Source: Bifidobacterium aquikefiri
Lineage (GTDB): Bacteria; Actinomycetota; Actinomycetes; Actinomycetales; Bifidobacteriaceae
Direction: 5' to 3'
Assembly: GCF_002259795.1 (NCBI RefSeq)
Contig: NZ_MWXA01000008.1
Coordinates: 168,739 to 232,738, forward strand
DNA: 64,000 bases
Made by a program: the position numbers and the translations under genes. This document shows positions 52,560 to 61,476 of this stretch, piece by piece. Numbering within the stretch: position 1 is the stretch's first letter; the number at the start of each line of letters is the position of its first letter. The notes beneath the pieces are model-generated. The model made no database searches. It worked only from the letters and a program-made list of their open reading frames with translations, and was not told the DNA's origin.

Positions 52560-52965
52560 GCATGCCCCGCGAAACAATCGTCATAGTAGTCACCACCATC
52601 ATCCCGACCCCACTCTCCCAACGTCATCTCGAGCGAAGCGTAGCGGAGTCGAGAGATCTCACCCCGTCGGATAGCAACAGCGAAGATCCCTCGACTTCGC
52701 TCGGGATGACAGGAGGGCAGGAGGGCAGGAGGGCAGGATAGCAACTGATGGGCAGGCCAGGATGAGAGGAGCGGAGCTCTCGGAACGACAAGAAGGCAGA
52801 ACAGATGTTCACGGTATCTGACTTCGCAGGTATACATACCAAAATGTGAAGGCCACCGTCGTTGCCGAATCCACCGTTATTTCAGACATCACCATGGCCA
52901 CTGACCGCACAGTTACTCCCACCATCACCGTTACAGTTACCGACGCTCTACACACCAGCGCCTCT
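52560..52965. other. Intergenic region holding a palindromic repeat
   Basis: About 400 bp between the terminator and the convergent DUF4012 gene. It contains the third copy of the TCGAGA-type repeat with its tail (52622-52737). Plus-strand frames from 52846 are simple Thr-rich readings without start signals. Nothing else was recognised. Confidence 0.5.
52622..52737. repeat. TCGAGA-type palindromic repeat, copy 3, with AGGAGGGC tandem tail
   Basis: GTCATCTCGAGCGAAGCGTA at the left pairs with TCGACTTCGCTCGGGATGAC at the right around GAGTCGAGAGATCTCACCCC. It is followed by four or five GCAGGAGG units (52711-52737). Confidence 0.85.
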
Positions 52966-54822
52966 TTACTCGTCAGCGGTGAGTGTCAGAGGAGTCTGTA
53001 TCAGTTCAACTTCAGCAGTCACCGTGGATGAAGACTGTATGTAAGCGATCATTTCAAAGCTCTCGCCCGGGTCCAAGGTCACTTTCTTCAAGCCAACATG
53101 CAGCCCTTCATGCGCCGTAGTCGAATCAATCTCCGAGCTGTCTGACATCACTGTACGGACGATGCTGCCATAAACCGGCGCATACACAAGAATGGCCGTA
53201 TCTATCTGCCCAGCACTCAAGCCTCTTGGTAAGTCCCCGAGAACATAAGCAGGCGTGGTAGCCACTTCTTCGGGTTTCATCAGATTTTTGAGCGCAATGC
53301 GTACCTTGTATTCTTTCGAACCGTCTTCATCCTGCGTCACATTCAGAATGGAAACGTCGCGTTTCAAATACCAATCCATCTTCGACTGCGTCTGATCCGA
53401 GAAAAACACTCCTATCTGTGGCCGTTCAGCTTCAGTTTCCAGATCTCCCGCAATCTGAGTATCCCGCAGCAACTCTTCCTCGGAATCATACGCACTCCAC
53501 AGCAGAACATGCCCTCCTGAAGTGGCATCGGAGAAAGCTCGCATCAGATCAAGCACACTTCCTGAATATTGCATGATCTTTTCGAAGCTACGCCCTGCCA
53601 CCTCTGCAAAGAACTCGTCCTGATCGCTTACAGCCTTATTCACATATGCATCGTGCAGCAAAGTCTGCTGCGTATTCGTGGCCGTCAGCTTGGTTCCGTC
53701 GCTCAGAGAGACTTCTCCAACAATACCGATGAGCGATTGCAACGCAACAGGATCTATTGCTACAACGCCGTCAATCTTCTGCTGGAATCGTTGCTCCCAC
53801 ATTGCCTTGGCTATTTCACCGGCTCTTGGAAAATCGGGCGTGAAATTCATATCCTGGCCCATCCGTCCCATTTTGTCGGTAAAAAGAAGCTCTTCGTTCA
53901 ACGTGATCGGAACCACAGGTTCATCCAGCCACGGCAACTCCCCCACCGATACAAAAGGCTGAATCGTCAGCGTGCCATGTTCGACTTGGATCACGCCCCA
54001 GGACCCGGGCATGCCTCCCCTTGCGCGGAGTTCGGCATTCGTTTGAGACAACACAAGATAGTTCCTGGCACCTTGGTTGTCAAGATCGAGCATTGGGGGT
54101 GCCAACTGCGAGACCTGAGACAGCACAGCCAATCCGTGCTCCACCGTTGAGAACAGGGTCGCGAACTGTGAAAGAGCTGATTGCAATTCATTGACCCTCG
54201 CAGTCGGAATCATTGAGACAATGGAATTCGCCTGAACCAACCCATCATGGGCCTGCACAAGATATGGCGATGCTTCCTGCAAACCGGGCAGACTGACCGT
54301 GCCTTCGGAAAATGAAATATCATCCACCGAAAATTGCTCGCACACCTGCTCCAAAGGCTTGAAAGATGTCAAGGAAACAGTCGAAAGCGCTTGAACCGTC
54401 AGCCGCACCGCGGTGATGTCATCCCGAAAATACGGCGTGCGGGCGGCAACCTTCCACAGGACTCCCGAAGTCTCACGATGCGCATTGTCAATATGGCTGG
54501 CAAGTGAGTTCAAATCTGCCTGCACTTCTTCACCTTCACCACTCATCACATGCTCATAGAGGGTTCCAGACAGTGCGGCGGCATCTTTCAATTCGCCTCT
54601 GACACGCATAACACTCATCGCAAACAACACGCCACAAACAAGGACAACAAGAACAAGTCCCAACCCGGAAAGGCCAAGTATCCATTTTAACGTGGAATGG
54701 CCTCGCTTTTTCCGCCTTCGCCGACGATCACGACGACGCCCCGAATACCTTTCTGTGGACTCATCGGTGCTACCGGAAAACGAACCATTGCGTGGGAAAT
54801 GCTGGGTGGTTGGCACATTCAT
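52966..54822 (-). CDS. DUF4012 membrane protein, basic N terminus
   Basis: A 618-residue protein. Residues 1-45 are cytosolic and strongly basic (RRRDRRRRRKKRGHS), then one membrane span (about 46-70) and a large extracellular DUF4012 domain. DUF4012 signatures: LWKVAARTPYFRDDITAVR (about 120), RNYLVLSQTNAELRARGGMPGSWGV (about 250), DGVVAIDPVALQSLIG (about 350) and the tail LKNLMKPEEV. The family is frequent in actinobacterial polysaccharide loci, but its role is unproven. Divergent from a second DUF4012 gene, with 135 bp between starts. It may bind or modify the nascent polysaccharide. Confidence 0.9.
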   Translation of the reverse strand: MNVPTTQHFPRNGSFSGSTDESTERYSGRRRDRRRRRKKRGHSTLKWILGLSGLGLVLVVLVCGVLFAMSVMRVRGELKDAAALSGTLYEHVMSGEGEEVQADLNSLASHIDNAHRETSGVLWKVAARTPYFRDDITAVRLTVQALSTVSLTSFKPLEQVCEQFSVDDISFSEGTVSLPGLQEASPYLVQAHDGLVQANSIVSMIPTARVNELQSALSQFATLFSTVEHGLAVLSQVSQLAPPMLDLDNQGARNYLVLSQTNAELRARGGMPGSWGVIQVEHGTLTIQPFVSVGELPWLDEPVVPITLNEELLFTDKMGRMGQDMNFTPDFPRAGEIAKAMWEQRFQQKIDGVVAIDPVALQSLIGIVGEVSLSDGTKLTATNTQQTLLHDAYVNKAVSDQDEFFAEVAGRSFEKIMQYSGSVLDLMRAFSDATSGGHVLLWSAYDSEEELLRDTQIAGDLETEAERPQIGVFFSDQTQSKMDWYLKRDVSILNVTQDEDGSKEYKVRIALKNLMKPEEVATTPAYVLGDLPRGLSAGQIDTAILVYAPVYGSIVRTVMSDSSEIDSTTAHEGLHVGLKKVTLDPGESFEMIAYIQSSSTVTAEVELIQTPLTLTADE

Positions 54823-54957
54823 CAGCGTTCGCCTTATCTGTACGTGGTAAGGAACCAGTCATATACTTTATCGAGGTAACGATCGGAGTATTCATATGCT
54901 ACGAAATAGTAACAGTATGTATACTTTTATCAGGGGGACACGTCCATTGGGGGAACA

Positions 54958-56844
54958 ATGTCATTTGATGACTATGCGTTTTCGCATGAGCATGACGAGC
55001 GCGATGAGCGTGGAATCGTTCATCACCATCACGGGGATTCCAACCCTCACCATCATAGAAATCATCGACATCGCTCTCACACTGCGCGCAATGTCAGCCT
55101 GACTGTTGTTGCAATTGCGATAATTGCCATTGCGGTCGCTGCCTTACTCGGAGTAAAGCTCTACAAACAGGCTCAAGAGGTCAAATCCGAGGAATCACAA
55201 GCTCTGGCACTGCTTTCAAACGTTCAGAATGTAAGCCAGCTCAATAATGCGGCTGCAGTGAGTGCAATCTTGCCCAAGCTCCAGGCCCATACTGCGAAGG
55301 CCGCGAACATTGCCAACGGCGGTCTTTGGAAGCTTGCCACCCATGTGCCGGTATATGGTGACGACATCACGACCGTTCGAGGAATGACTCAGACGATGAA
55401 CTCCCTGGCCACCCAGGCGCTCCCCCAGCTATCAAAGACCATGCAGACCATGCTCGGTTCGAAGTTGAGCTCCGGTAATAGGCAGATCAATGTGCAACCG
55501 ATCATCGATGCCCAGAGCGGTTTCAGTGAAGCCAATAAAGACATCCAGTCGGAGCTCGACCAGCTGAAATGGCTGCCGGAACCGCATTTGGCCGAGGTCA
55601 AGGAACCCTATGACCTGGCTATACAACAATTCACTGCCGTATCCAAGCAGATCGATCAGATCAACAATTTGATTCAGGTGATGCCGAAGTTCCTCGGATC
55701 CGGCGGAACACGCACCTACGTGATTATGGCACAGACAACCTCTGAGGCACGTTCAAGCGGTGGTCTGGTAGGATCCTTGGGTAGTTTCACTGCGAACAAC
55801 GGATCGATCAGCGTGGGCTCATTCCATCCGAATGCGGAGTTCATTAATCTCGGTGGCTCGCATGCCAACGCCCAGGAAGAGGAAGTGTTCAAATCTCCCT
55901 TGGATTTCTCGTTCGACATTCGAGATCTGGCAGCTTTCCCTGATTTCTCGCGCACTGCGGAAACCGTGAAATCAGTGTGGCAGGTTTCCAAATACAAAAC
56001 CAGCGTCGATGGGGTCATGGGAATCGACCCGGTTTTCGTGCAAGAGATGATCGGAATCAGTGGCAACGTCACGCTGCCGAGCGGCCAGGTGCTCACCGGC
56101 AGCAATACAGCACAGTTCATGCTGAATGGCATCTACAAGGATGTTCCCGTATCTGAACAGGATGCATATTTCAGCTATGTCGCTTCTGCGGCCATGAACA
56201 ACGTGTTCAGCAACATGACAGCCACAAAAATGATCAAAATCGCACAGTCCTTCAGTTCTCTGGCAAATCAGCGACACCTGTATCTGTATTCCTTCCATTC
56301 GGATGAGGCGAAATACTTCCAGGGTGCCGGTCTTGCAAAGAATGCGCCCAGCAGTGAAACCGATCCTGAAACAGGCATCTATCTCAATGAGAACAATCCT
56401 TCGAAACTGGATCGGTATGTGCATAGAAAAACGGTGATAACGCGCACCTCGTACAACCAGAATGGCTCACAGACCTACCACGTTGCATTCACTGCCACGA
56501 ACACCATTTCATCCGCGGATCTGGCCAGCGGCAACACCTATATTCTTGGTGGCACGGGAAACATTGGCGCTCCAGGTACTCCGGTCGAGCGAATCCTCTT
56601 CTATGCTCCACAAGGCGGCTCGATACGAAACTTCTCAGTGTCTGGCAATGCCGAACAACCCACTCAGGTAAGCATGGATGGCAAGAAGCCATGGACGAGC
56701 GTGGCTACCATAGCCCCTGGCAAGTCAGTCACCTACAGCTACGATGTGACCACCTCGATCAACGCAACGTCTGATCTGACCTTGGACCAGACCCCTATGG
56801 GCTGGCTCGACCCTGAAGTCACATACAAAACAGACACGAAATAG
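54958..56844 (+). CDS. DUF4012 membrane protein, His-rich N terminus
   Basis: A 628-residue paralogue of the divergent neighbour. The cytosolic N terminus (residues 1-42) is His- and Asp-rich (HHHHGDSNPHHHRNHRHRSH). One span follows (about 45-70) and then the DUF4012 domain: LWKLATHVPVYGDDITTVRG (about 125), YVIMAQTTSEARSSGGLVGS (about 265), DGVMGIDPVFVQEMIG (about 360). Strong ribosome binding site GGGGGAACA. The paralogues share the same order of motifs but differ clearly in sequence, so they are probably not redundant. The His-rich tail could bind metal; function unknown. Confidence 0.9.
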   Translation: MSFDDYAFSHEHDERDERGIVHHHHGDSNPHHHRNHRHRSHTARNVSLTVVAIAIIAIAVAALLGVKLYKQAQEVKSEESQALALLSNVQNVSQLNNAAAVSAILPKLQAHTAKAANIANGGLWKLATHVPVYGDDITTVRGMTQTMNSLATQALPQLSKTMQTMLGSKLSSGNRQINVQPIIDAQSGFSEANKDIQSELDQLKWLPEPHLAEVKEPYDLAIQQFTAVSKQIDQINNLIQVMPKFLGSGGTRTYVIMAQTTSEARSSGGLVGSLGSFTANNGSISVGSFHPNAEFINLGGSHANAQEEEVFKSPLDFSFDIRDLAAFPDFSRTAETVKSVWQVSKYKTSVDGVMGIDPVFVQEMIGISGNVTLPSGQVLTGSNTAQFMLNGIYKDVPVSEQDAYFSYVASAAMNNVFSNMTATKMIKIAQSFSSLANQRHLYLYSFHSDEAKYFQGAGLAKNAPSSETDPETGIYLNENNPSKLDRYVHRKTVITRTSYNQNGSQTYHVAFTATNTISSADLASGNTYILGGTGNIGAPGTPVERILFYAPQGGSIRNFSVSGNAEQPTQVSMDGKKPWTSVATIAPGKSVTYSYDVTTSINATSDLTLDQTPMGWLDPEVTYKTDTK

Positions 56845-56861
56845 CCCACTCAGTCATCTCG

Positions 56862-57056
56862 AGCATAGCCCACCCTTCATCCCCCGTCATCACGCTCAGG
56901 CATCCCTCCCCCATCACCCCGAGCAGGCATCCCTCCTCCCCTGTCATCACGCTCAGACTGCTCCCCCTGTCATCTCGAGCGGAGCGCAGCGAAGTCGAGA
57001 GATCTCACCCCAACGTATCCCACAGGAGATCCCTCGACTTCGCTCGGGATGACAGG
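56862..57056. repeat. TCGAGA-type palindromic repeat, copy 4, with expanded left arm
   Basis: The core (56968-57056) is TGTCATCTCGAGCGGAGCGC ... GAGTCGAGAGATCTC ... TTCGCTCGGGATGACAGGGA. On the left, the arm is repeated imperfectly several times from 56862 (GTCATCTCGAGC, GTCATCACGCTCAGGCATCC, CATCACCCCGAGCAGGCATC, GTCATCACGCTCAG). About 110 bp of sequence with no recognised gene separate it from the IS30 element. Confidence 0.8.
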
Positions 57057-57166
57057 GAATGCTCGGGACGAAAGGGTCCGCACGGAACGAAAGGAAACGC
57101 ACGGAATGACCGAAGGATGGCCAGGATGATGCAACAGGAAATCCGCTTTGCACATTCATAACAATA

Positions 57167-58330
57167 CCCGTTGTCTAGATTGAAGTGCAACACCTTATAC
57201 CATTGGAGATTGTCTAGGTTTCCGCGGGAGGAAGGTGTCGCACCCATGTCACGAGTGTATTCGCATATCGGTGAGGAGGAAAGGCAGGTCATCCAGATCC
57301 AGGTGGGCAACGGCGCCACGGTCCGGGCGATCGCCGCCATGCTGGGCCGTAGCACGTCGAGCATCAGCCGCGAGATCAGGCGCAACACGTGGTTCCCGTC
57401 CAACCAGAACGAATCCTACCGGCCGTACCGGCCGCAACGGCTGAAGACGGGGCCCTGGACCGGCCGCTACTACGTGGCGGGTCCCGCCCAGCGCAAGGCC
57501 GACGCGCGCAGGACGCGCGCGCGAAAGCCCCGTCGCATGGCGTGCGACCGGCTTCTCGCGTACGTCACGGACCGGCTGCGCCGGGGGTGGACGCCCCTGC
57601 TCGTCGCGGGCAGGCTTCGCGGCGAGTACCCGGACGACCCGCTGATGCGCGTATGCCCGGAGAGCATCTACCGGTGGATCTACTCCACGCAGGCGCTGCG
57701 GGGGCAATGGGCGCAGTACCTGCCGCGCGCCCACCGCAGACGCCGGAAACGCGGCGGCAGGCGCGTGCACGGCTCGCCCATCAGCCTACGCGTGGGCATC
57801 GGGCATCGCCCGGCATGCGCCAGCGACCGCGGGGAGTTCGGCCACTGGGAGGCGGACAGCGTCATCAGCGTCGGCTGCCACCTGCACACCGAGGTCGAAC
57901 GCAGGACCCGATACCTCAAGGCCCGCATCATCCCCGACAAGGGCGCGGCCGGCACCATCGTCGCCCAACTGGGCATATTCTCGCCGCTGCCGGCCCCGGC
58001 GCGCCGGAGCGTCACATACGACAACGGCACCGAGTTCGCCGGCCACTCCACGCTCGTGGAGGCCCTGGGCATGCTGACCTACTTCGCCGACCCGTACAGC
58101 TCCTGGCAGCGCGGAAGCAACGAGAACAGGAACGGCATGCTACGCCGCTACCTGCCCAAAGGCGGCAGAATCACCCCGGACATGGCCGACGAGCTGCAGG
58201 CGATCGTCAACGAGATCAACAACCGGCCCATGCGCCTGCTCGGCTACCAGACACCCGCCGAAGCCTACCAGCAGGAACTGCTAAACTTACCCCACCAGCC
58301 ACAGTGTTGCACTTCAATCTAGACAACGGG
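57167..58330 (+). mobile_element. Complete IS30-family insertion sequence
   Basis: 1164 bp bounded by perfect 27-bp inverted repeats (57167-57193 and 58304-58330; outer end CCCGTTGTCTAGATTGAAGT). The outer flanks share AATA (57163-57166 and 58331-58334), probably the target duplication. One transposase gene fills the element. G+C is far above the surrounding locus, which points to a recent arrival from a GC-richer host. The element separates the DUF4012 gene from the tyrosine phosphatase gene without disrupting either. Confidence 0.95.
57246..58322 (+). CDS. IS30-family transposase
   Basis: 358 residues from ATG 57246 (GGGAGGAAGG upstream). An N-terminal helix-turn-helix (ERQVIQIQVGNGATVRAIAA, then LGRSTSSISREIRRN) binds the ends. 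The rve-type catalytic core has the DDE residues in FGHWEADSV, VTYDNGTEFAGH and the region SSWQRGSNENRNGMLRRYLPK (Glu in NEN). The stop codon lies inside the right inverted repeat. It looks intact. Confidence 0.95.
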   Translation: MSRVYSHIGEEERQVIQIQVGNGATVRAIAAMLGRSTSSISREIRRNTWFPSNQNESYRPYRPQRLKTGPWTGRYYVAGPAQRKADARRTRARKPRRMACDRLLAYVTDRLRRGWTPLLVAGRLRGEYPDDPLMRVCPESIYRWIYSTQALRGQWAQYLPRAHRRRRKRGGRRVHGSPISLRVGIGHRPACASDRGEFGHWEADSVISVGCHLHTEVERRTRYLKARIIPDKGAAGTIVAQLGIFSPLPAPARRSVTYDNGTEFAGHSTLVEALGMLTYFADPYSSWQRGSNENRNGMLRRYLPKGGRITPDMADELQAIVNEINNRPMRLLGYQTPAEAYQQELLNLPHQPQCCTSI

Positions 58331-58392
58331 AATATAGTTATGGGACTTGCAATATGATAGATGCCATTGAGTTTTAGGAGCACGGAGAATTT

Positions 58393-58974
58393 ATGCACAT
58401 TATGTTCGTCTGCACCGGTAACATATGCCGCTCTCCCATCGGGGAACTGCTGATGCGGCATTATCTTGCCGGAACGAGCGTTGTGGTTGATAGTGCCGGC
58501 ACCCATGGGCTCACGAATCACGCCATTGACCCCTTCAGCCGCGAACTCATGGATGAGGTCGGCATCGAATCTCGTGAATTCCGCTCTCGCCGGCTCACCG
58601 CTGACATGGCTCGTTCGGCCGACTTGATTCTCTGCTTTGAGAAGGAGCAGCTCGCCGACATCAAGACACTCGCACCGACGATGGGCCGCAGGGTATTTCT
58701 GCTTCCAGATTTTGCCAATCTGGCGACTTCCTGTGCAGAGCGTGGCCTGATCCAGGGGTTGACGGTGCCGAAGCGCATGGAATCGATCATCACGCAAGCT
58801 CCGAGACTCATAGGAGTCATTCCCACTTCGGATGACATTGAAGATCCGCACAGAAAGTCTTTTGACGTTTTCGAACGTGCATGCAAGCAGACGAACGCGG
58901 CCATTGTGACGATTCTTGATTCCCTGCGCAAGCATTATCGTCGCAGATCTTCTTCGGCCATTGCTCAATACTAA
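58393..58974 (+). CDS. Low-molecular-weight protein-tyrosine phosphatase (EPS-type)
   Basis: A 193-residue phosphatase. The P-loop CTGNICRS (Cys7, Arg13) and the general-acid loop DIEDPHRKS (Asp near 157) are intact. It is longer than the usual 150 residues because of an insertion near 95-145. The ribosome binding site is GGAG. The neighbouring BY-kinase and Wzz genes make it the likely partner that dephosphorylates the kinase tyrosines and so modulates polysaccharide chain length (known for Wzb/CpsB-type pairs; inferred here). The IS30 element lies directly upstream and may affect its promoter. Confidence 0.93.
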   Translation: MHIMFVCTGNICRSPIGELLMRHYLAGTSVVVDSAGTHGLTNHAIDPFSRELMDEVGIESREFRSRRLTADMARSADLILCFEKEQLADIKTLAPTMGRRVFLLPDFANLATSCAERGLIQGLTVPKRMESIITQAPRLIGVIPTSDDIEDPHRKSFDVFERACKQTNAAIVTILDSLRKHYRRRSSSAIAQY

Positions 58975-59029
58975 TCAAGAGACCGTGGAATAAGCCGCTC
59001 TGAAAGACAGCCATAGCCGCATCGTTATC

Positions 59030-59755
59030 CTAGAACACAAGTTGTGCAAGCACTACGACGATGCACGCGACCGCGATCACGGCGGCTGCTCCACATGCCA
59101 GCCACAATGTACCGCTGTTTTTGCTGTTTTTCCGAGATCTGTGCGAGTGACGATATCTGAAATCCGATTGCCGTTCGCTGGGACTTTCCTCAGTTCCGCT
59201 AAGAATGTTCGCGAACGTGACATCGTTCAGATAGCTTCGATGGTCTTGTACGGACTCTTGAGAGGCGCCTACAAATCGATGTGCCTCTTCCACCTCACCG
59301 ATCGAGGACGCATATGAGGGCGGATATGAGGGCGGGGTATCAGGGAAAAGCGGCTTGATGTCTTCTACCAGATGATCATGTTGCTGCAATCGCGATGTCT
59401 GCTTCGGTCGGGAGTCTGGAATCATCGCCCTGCGGTCTGAATCATGCATGCTCTCATCTGGTTGAGCATAAGTCTGGGGATGTTGAACGAGATGCGTTGA
59501 TCCGTGATAAGAGGATTGCACAGTATCAGGCGCAAAGGTCAAAGGTTGAATAGCCCAACCTGTGTCAACCAGTTCTGCATCATCAGAGCCACCCTCAGAC
59601 GGGACTGTCTCCTGCCCAGATTGTTGTTCGTGTCGATTGCGTATACGCGATTCAAATACGGGTCGCTCCAACCCCATACTGTTTTGGGCTGCAGATTCGC
59701 CAGATGAAGGCACGCTGGGAAATATCAGACTCGGTGCATCATCACTCTGATTCAC
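59030..59755 (-). CDS. Tail-anchored protein with disordered cytosolic region
   Basis: A 241-residue protein. The first 210 residues are acidic, Ser/Gln/Pro/Asp-rich and have no recognised domain. A basic patch (RYRHSHRSRKNSKN) precedes a single C-terminal membrane span (WLACGAAAVIAVACIVVVLAQLVF). The start is GTG at 59755 with GGGGGAATC. It follows the Wzz/kinase gene by 53 bp in the same transcript. Several Tyr and Ser residues could be phosphorylated; a regulatory role is only a guess. Confidence 0.7.
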   Translation of the reverse strand: MNQSDDAPSLIFPSVPSSGESAAQNSMGLERPVFESRIRNRHEQQSGQETVPSEGGSDDAELVDTGWAIQPLTFAPDTVQSSYHGSTHLVQHPQTYAQPDESMHDSDRRAMIPDSRPKQTSRLQQHDHLVEDIKPLFPDTPPSYPPSYASSIGEVEEAHRFVGASQESVQDHRSYLNDVTFANILSGTEESPSERQSDFRYRHSHRSRKNSKNSGTLWLACGAAAVIAVACIVVVLAQLVF

Positions 59756-59808
59756 GATTCCCCCACTTCTCTTGGCTCCCCATTGTCTTCAACTGCCTTT
59801 GTCAGATG

Positions 59809-61278
59809 TCACGCAGCATGCGCATGACGTTCCTGTTTCTTCCCTTCAGAATCATAATAGTAATAATTCCCTTTTCGACTCTTATGCTGCTCTGCAAAGT
59901 TGAAAATGGTTCCGATGATGGGAACATTAACATTCTTGAGCTGAGCCACCGATTCAGCGAGTTCTTTCTTATCGCACACGCCACGCCCACTGACCAGAAC
60001 AATGCCTTTGCTGATTCGGCCGAACATGCCGGCATCAGCAGCGATATCAAGGGGCGTCGTATCAACGATCACATAATCGTATTGCTTGAGGGCCTGCTGG
60101 ATCATCGCCTCCATAAGCGTCGAGTTCAGCAGCAACGAAGCGTTCGGTGGCTTGGGTCCGGCCGGCATGACGTGCAGATCGTTCTTCCAGTAGCGCTGAA
60201 CCGCGTCTGCTACGTTGGCCTGGTTGGAAAGCACATGGGAAAGGCCAATGGAACCGTCGATCTCAAGCTTGTTGCTGATGCTGGGGTGGCGAAGATCCGC
60301 ATCAATCAGGAGTACACGACTGCCATTCTCGGCAAAGGCTGCTGCAAGATTCGTTGATGTGGAGGTCTTGCCCTCGCTCGGCAGCGTGGAAGTGACGATA
60401 AGCAGTCGCGAATGTGTGCCTTCAACAGGAGCGATGAACGAAAGGTTGCCACGAATGCGGCGGTATTCCTCCGCCACCATCGAATTTGGATCGTCGCTTA
60501 CAACAGGTTTTGCCTTGCTCACAGCGTCGCTCGTGGGGATGGATCCAAGCAAAGGCGCACCGGTGATGCGGCGAAGATCCTGGATGCTGTTGAGCCGCGT
60601 GTCAGTCATATCACGCAGCAGAGCTGCAAGTATGCCCACGATGCTACCCAGAAGAACGCCTATCAACAGATTCAGCTTGATGTTCGGCGAACTCGGGCTG
60701 GTCGGCAACGTCGCCTTCTGCACCACCGCCAGCTTGACCGGCGAGTTCTTGGATGAGTAGAGCGACGATTTCACGGTCTTGCTCAAGGATTCAGCAACTG
60801 CATTGGCTATCTGCTGGGATTGAGCAGGACTGTCGGTTTCCACGGAAATGTCGATAAGCATGGTGTTCGTCGGATTGCTGACAGTGATCAGCTTACCGAG
60901 TTCAGCAACGTTCATATTGAGATTGAGATCGCTGATCACCGGGTCAAGCACCGCCTGAGTCGTCGCCAAGGTCGGATACGACTTAATCTGCGTTGATATG
61001 TATGATCCAGCGGTATTGATGTCTGTGATGCTTTCCGAGTCAGCAGATGCGTTATCATACGTTGCGTATAATTCTGATGAAGCCGTATATTGTGGAGTCG
61101 CCAGTATCGTATAAGCGCCCACCAGAATCAGAACGACAGCGAAGGCAGAAACCGCTATAGCCCAGTGCTTACGGATTGCAGCAAGCAAGTCCATTATGGT
61201 CAGGCCAGAATCTTGATTCGATTCGACAGTTGAACCATCAGCCACCGATGATTCAGATTCATTTCTCTCAGACACCAC
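59809..61278 (-). CDS. Wzz/BY-kinase fusion (polysaccharide co-polymerase and tyrosine kinase)
   Basis: A 489-residue membrane protein that controls exopolysaccharide chain length. The N-terminal Wzz part has two membrane spans (about 33-55 and 225-245) flanking an extracellular region. The C-terminal bacterial tyrosine kinase has Walker A in STLPSEGKTSTSTNL (about 310), Walker A' in LLIDADLRHPS (about 335) and Walker B in YVIVDTTP (about 410). A short tyrosine cluster (GNYYYYDSEGKK) lies near the end. The start is GTG at 61278 with AAGGAGAAGC. It runs opposite to the downstream glycosyltransferase genes and is followed by the tail-anchored gene. Confidence 0.94.
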   Translation of the reverse strand: MVSERNESESSVADGSTVESNQDSGLTIMDLLAAIRKHWAIAVSAFAVVLILVGAYTILATPQYTASSELYATYDNASADSESITDINTAGSYISTQIKSYPTLATTQAVLDPVISDLNLNMNVAELGKLITVSNPTNTMLIDISVETDSPAQSQQIANAVAESLSKTVKSSLYSSKNSPVKLAVVQKATLPTSPSSPNIKLNLLIGVLLGSIVGILAALLRDMTDTRLNSIQDLRRITGAPLLGSIPTSDAVSKAKPVVSDDPNSMVAEEYRRIRGNLSFIAPVEGTHSRLLIVTSTLPSEGKTSTSTNLAAAFAENGSRVLLIDADLRHPSISNKLEIDGSIGLSHVLSNQANVADAVQRYWKNDLHVMPAGPKPPNASLLLNSTLMEAMIQQALKQYDYVIVDTTPLDIAADAGMFGRISKGIVLVSGRGVCDKKELAESVAQLKNVNVPIIGTIFNFAEQHKSRKGNYYYYDSEGKKQERHAHAA

Positions 61279-61476
61279 GCGCTTCTCCTTCGCGTACAGT
61301 TAACGTTTGGATTCTATCGGAAGGTGTGGTCGAGTGTAATCAGTAATCAGGTTTGTTGAAAACCATCATTTTAGCAATTTTGAAGATAATAATGAATAGA
61401 CTCTACAATCAATGAGTATGGCAGCTGTTGTTGGGATAGACTTCTTAACTAGGTTTCGAAGAAATGGAAAGACTAT

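Noticed and set aside
57389..58357. 322-codon plus-strand frame, Arg/Pro/Gly/His-rich
   Set aside because: Frame shadow caused by the high GC of the IS30 transposase gene.
58216..58968. 250-codon minus-strand frame
   Set aside because: Antisense to the tyrosine phosphatase gene and crosses the IS boundary.
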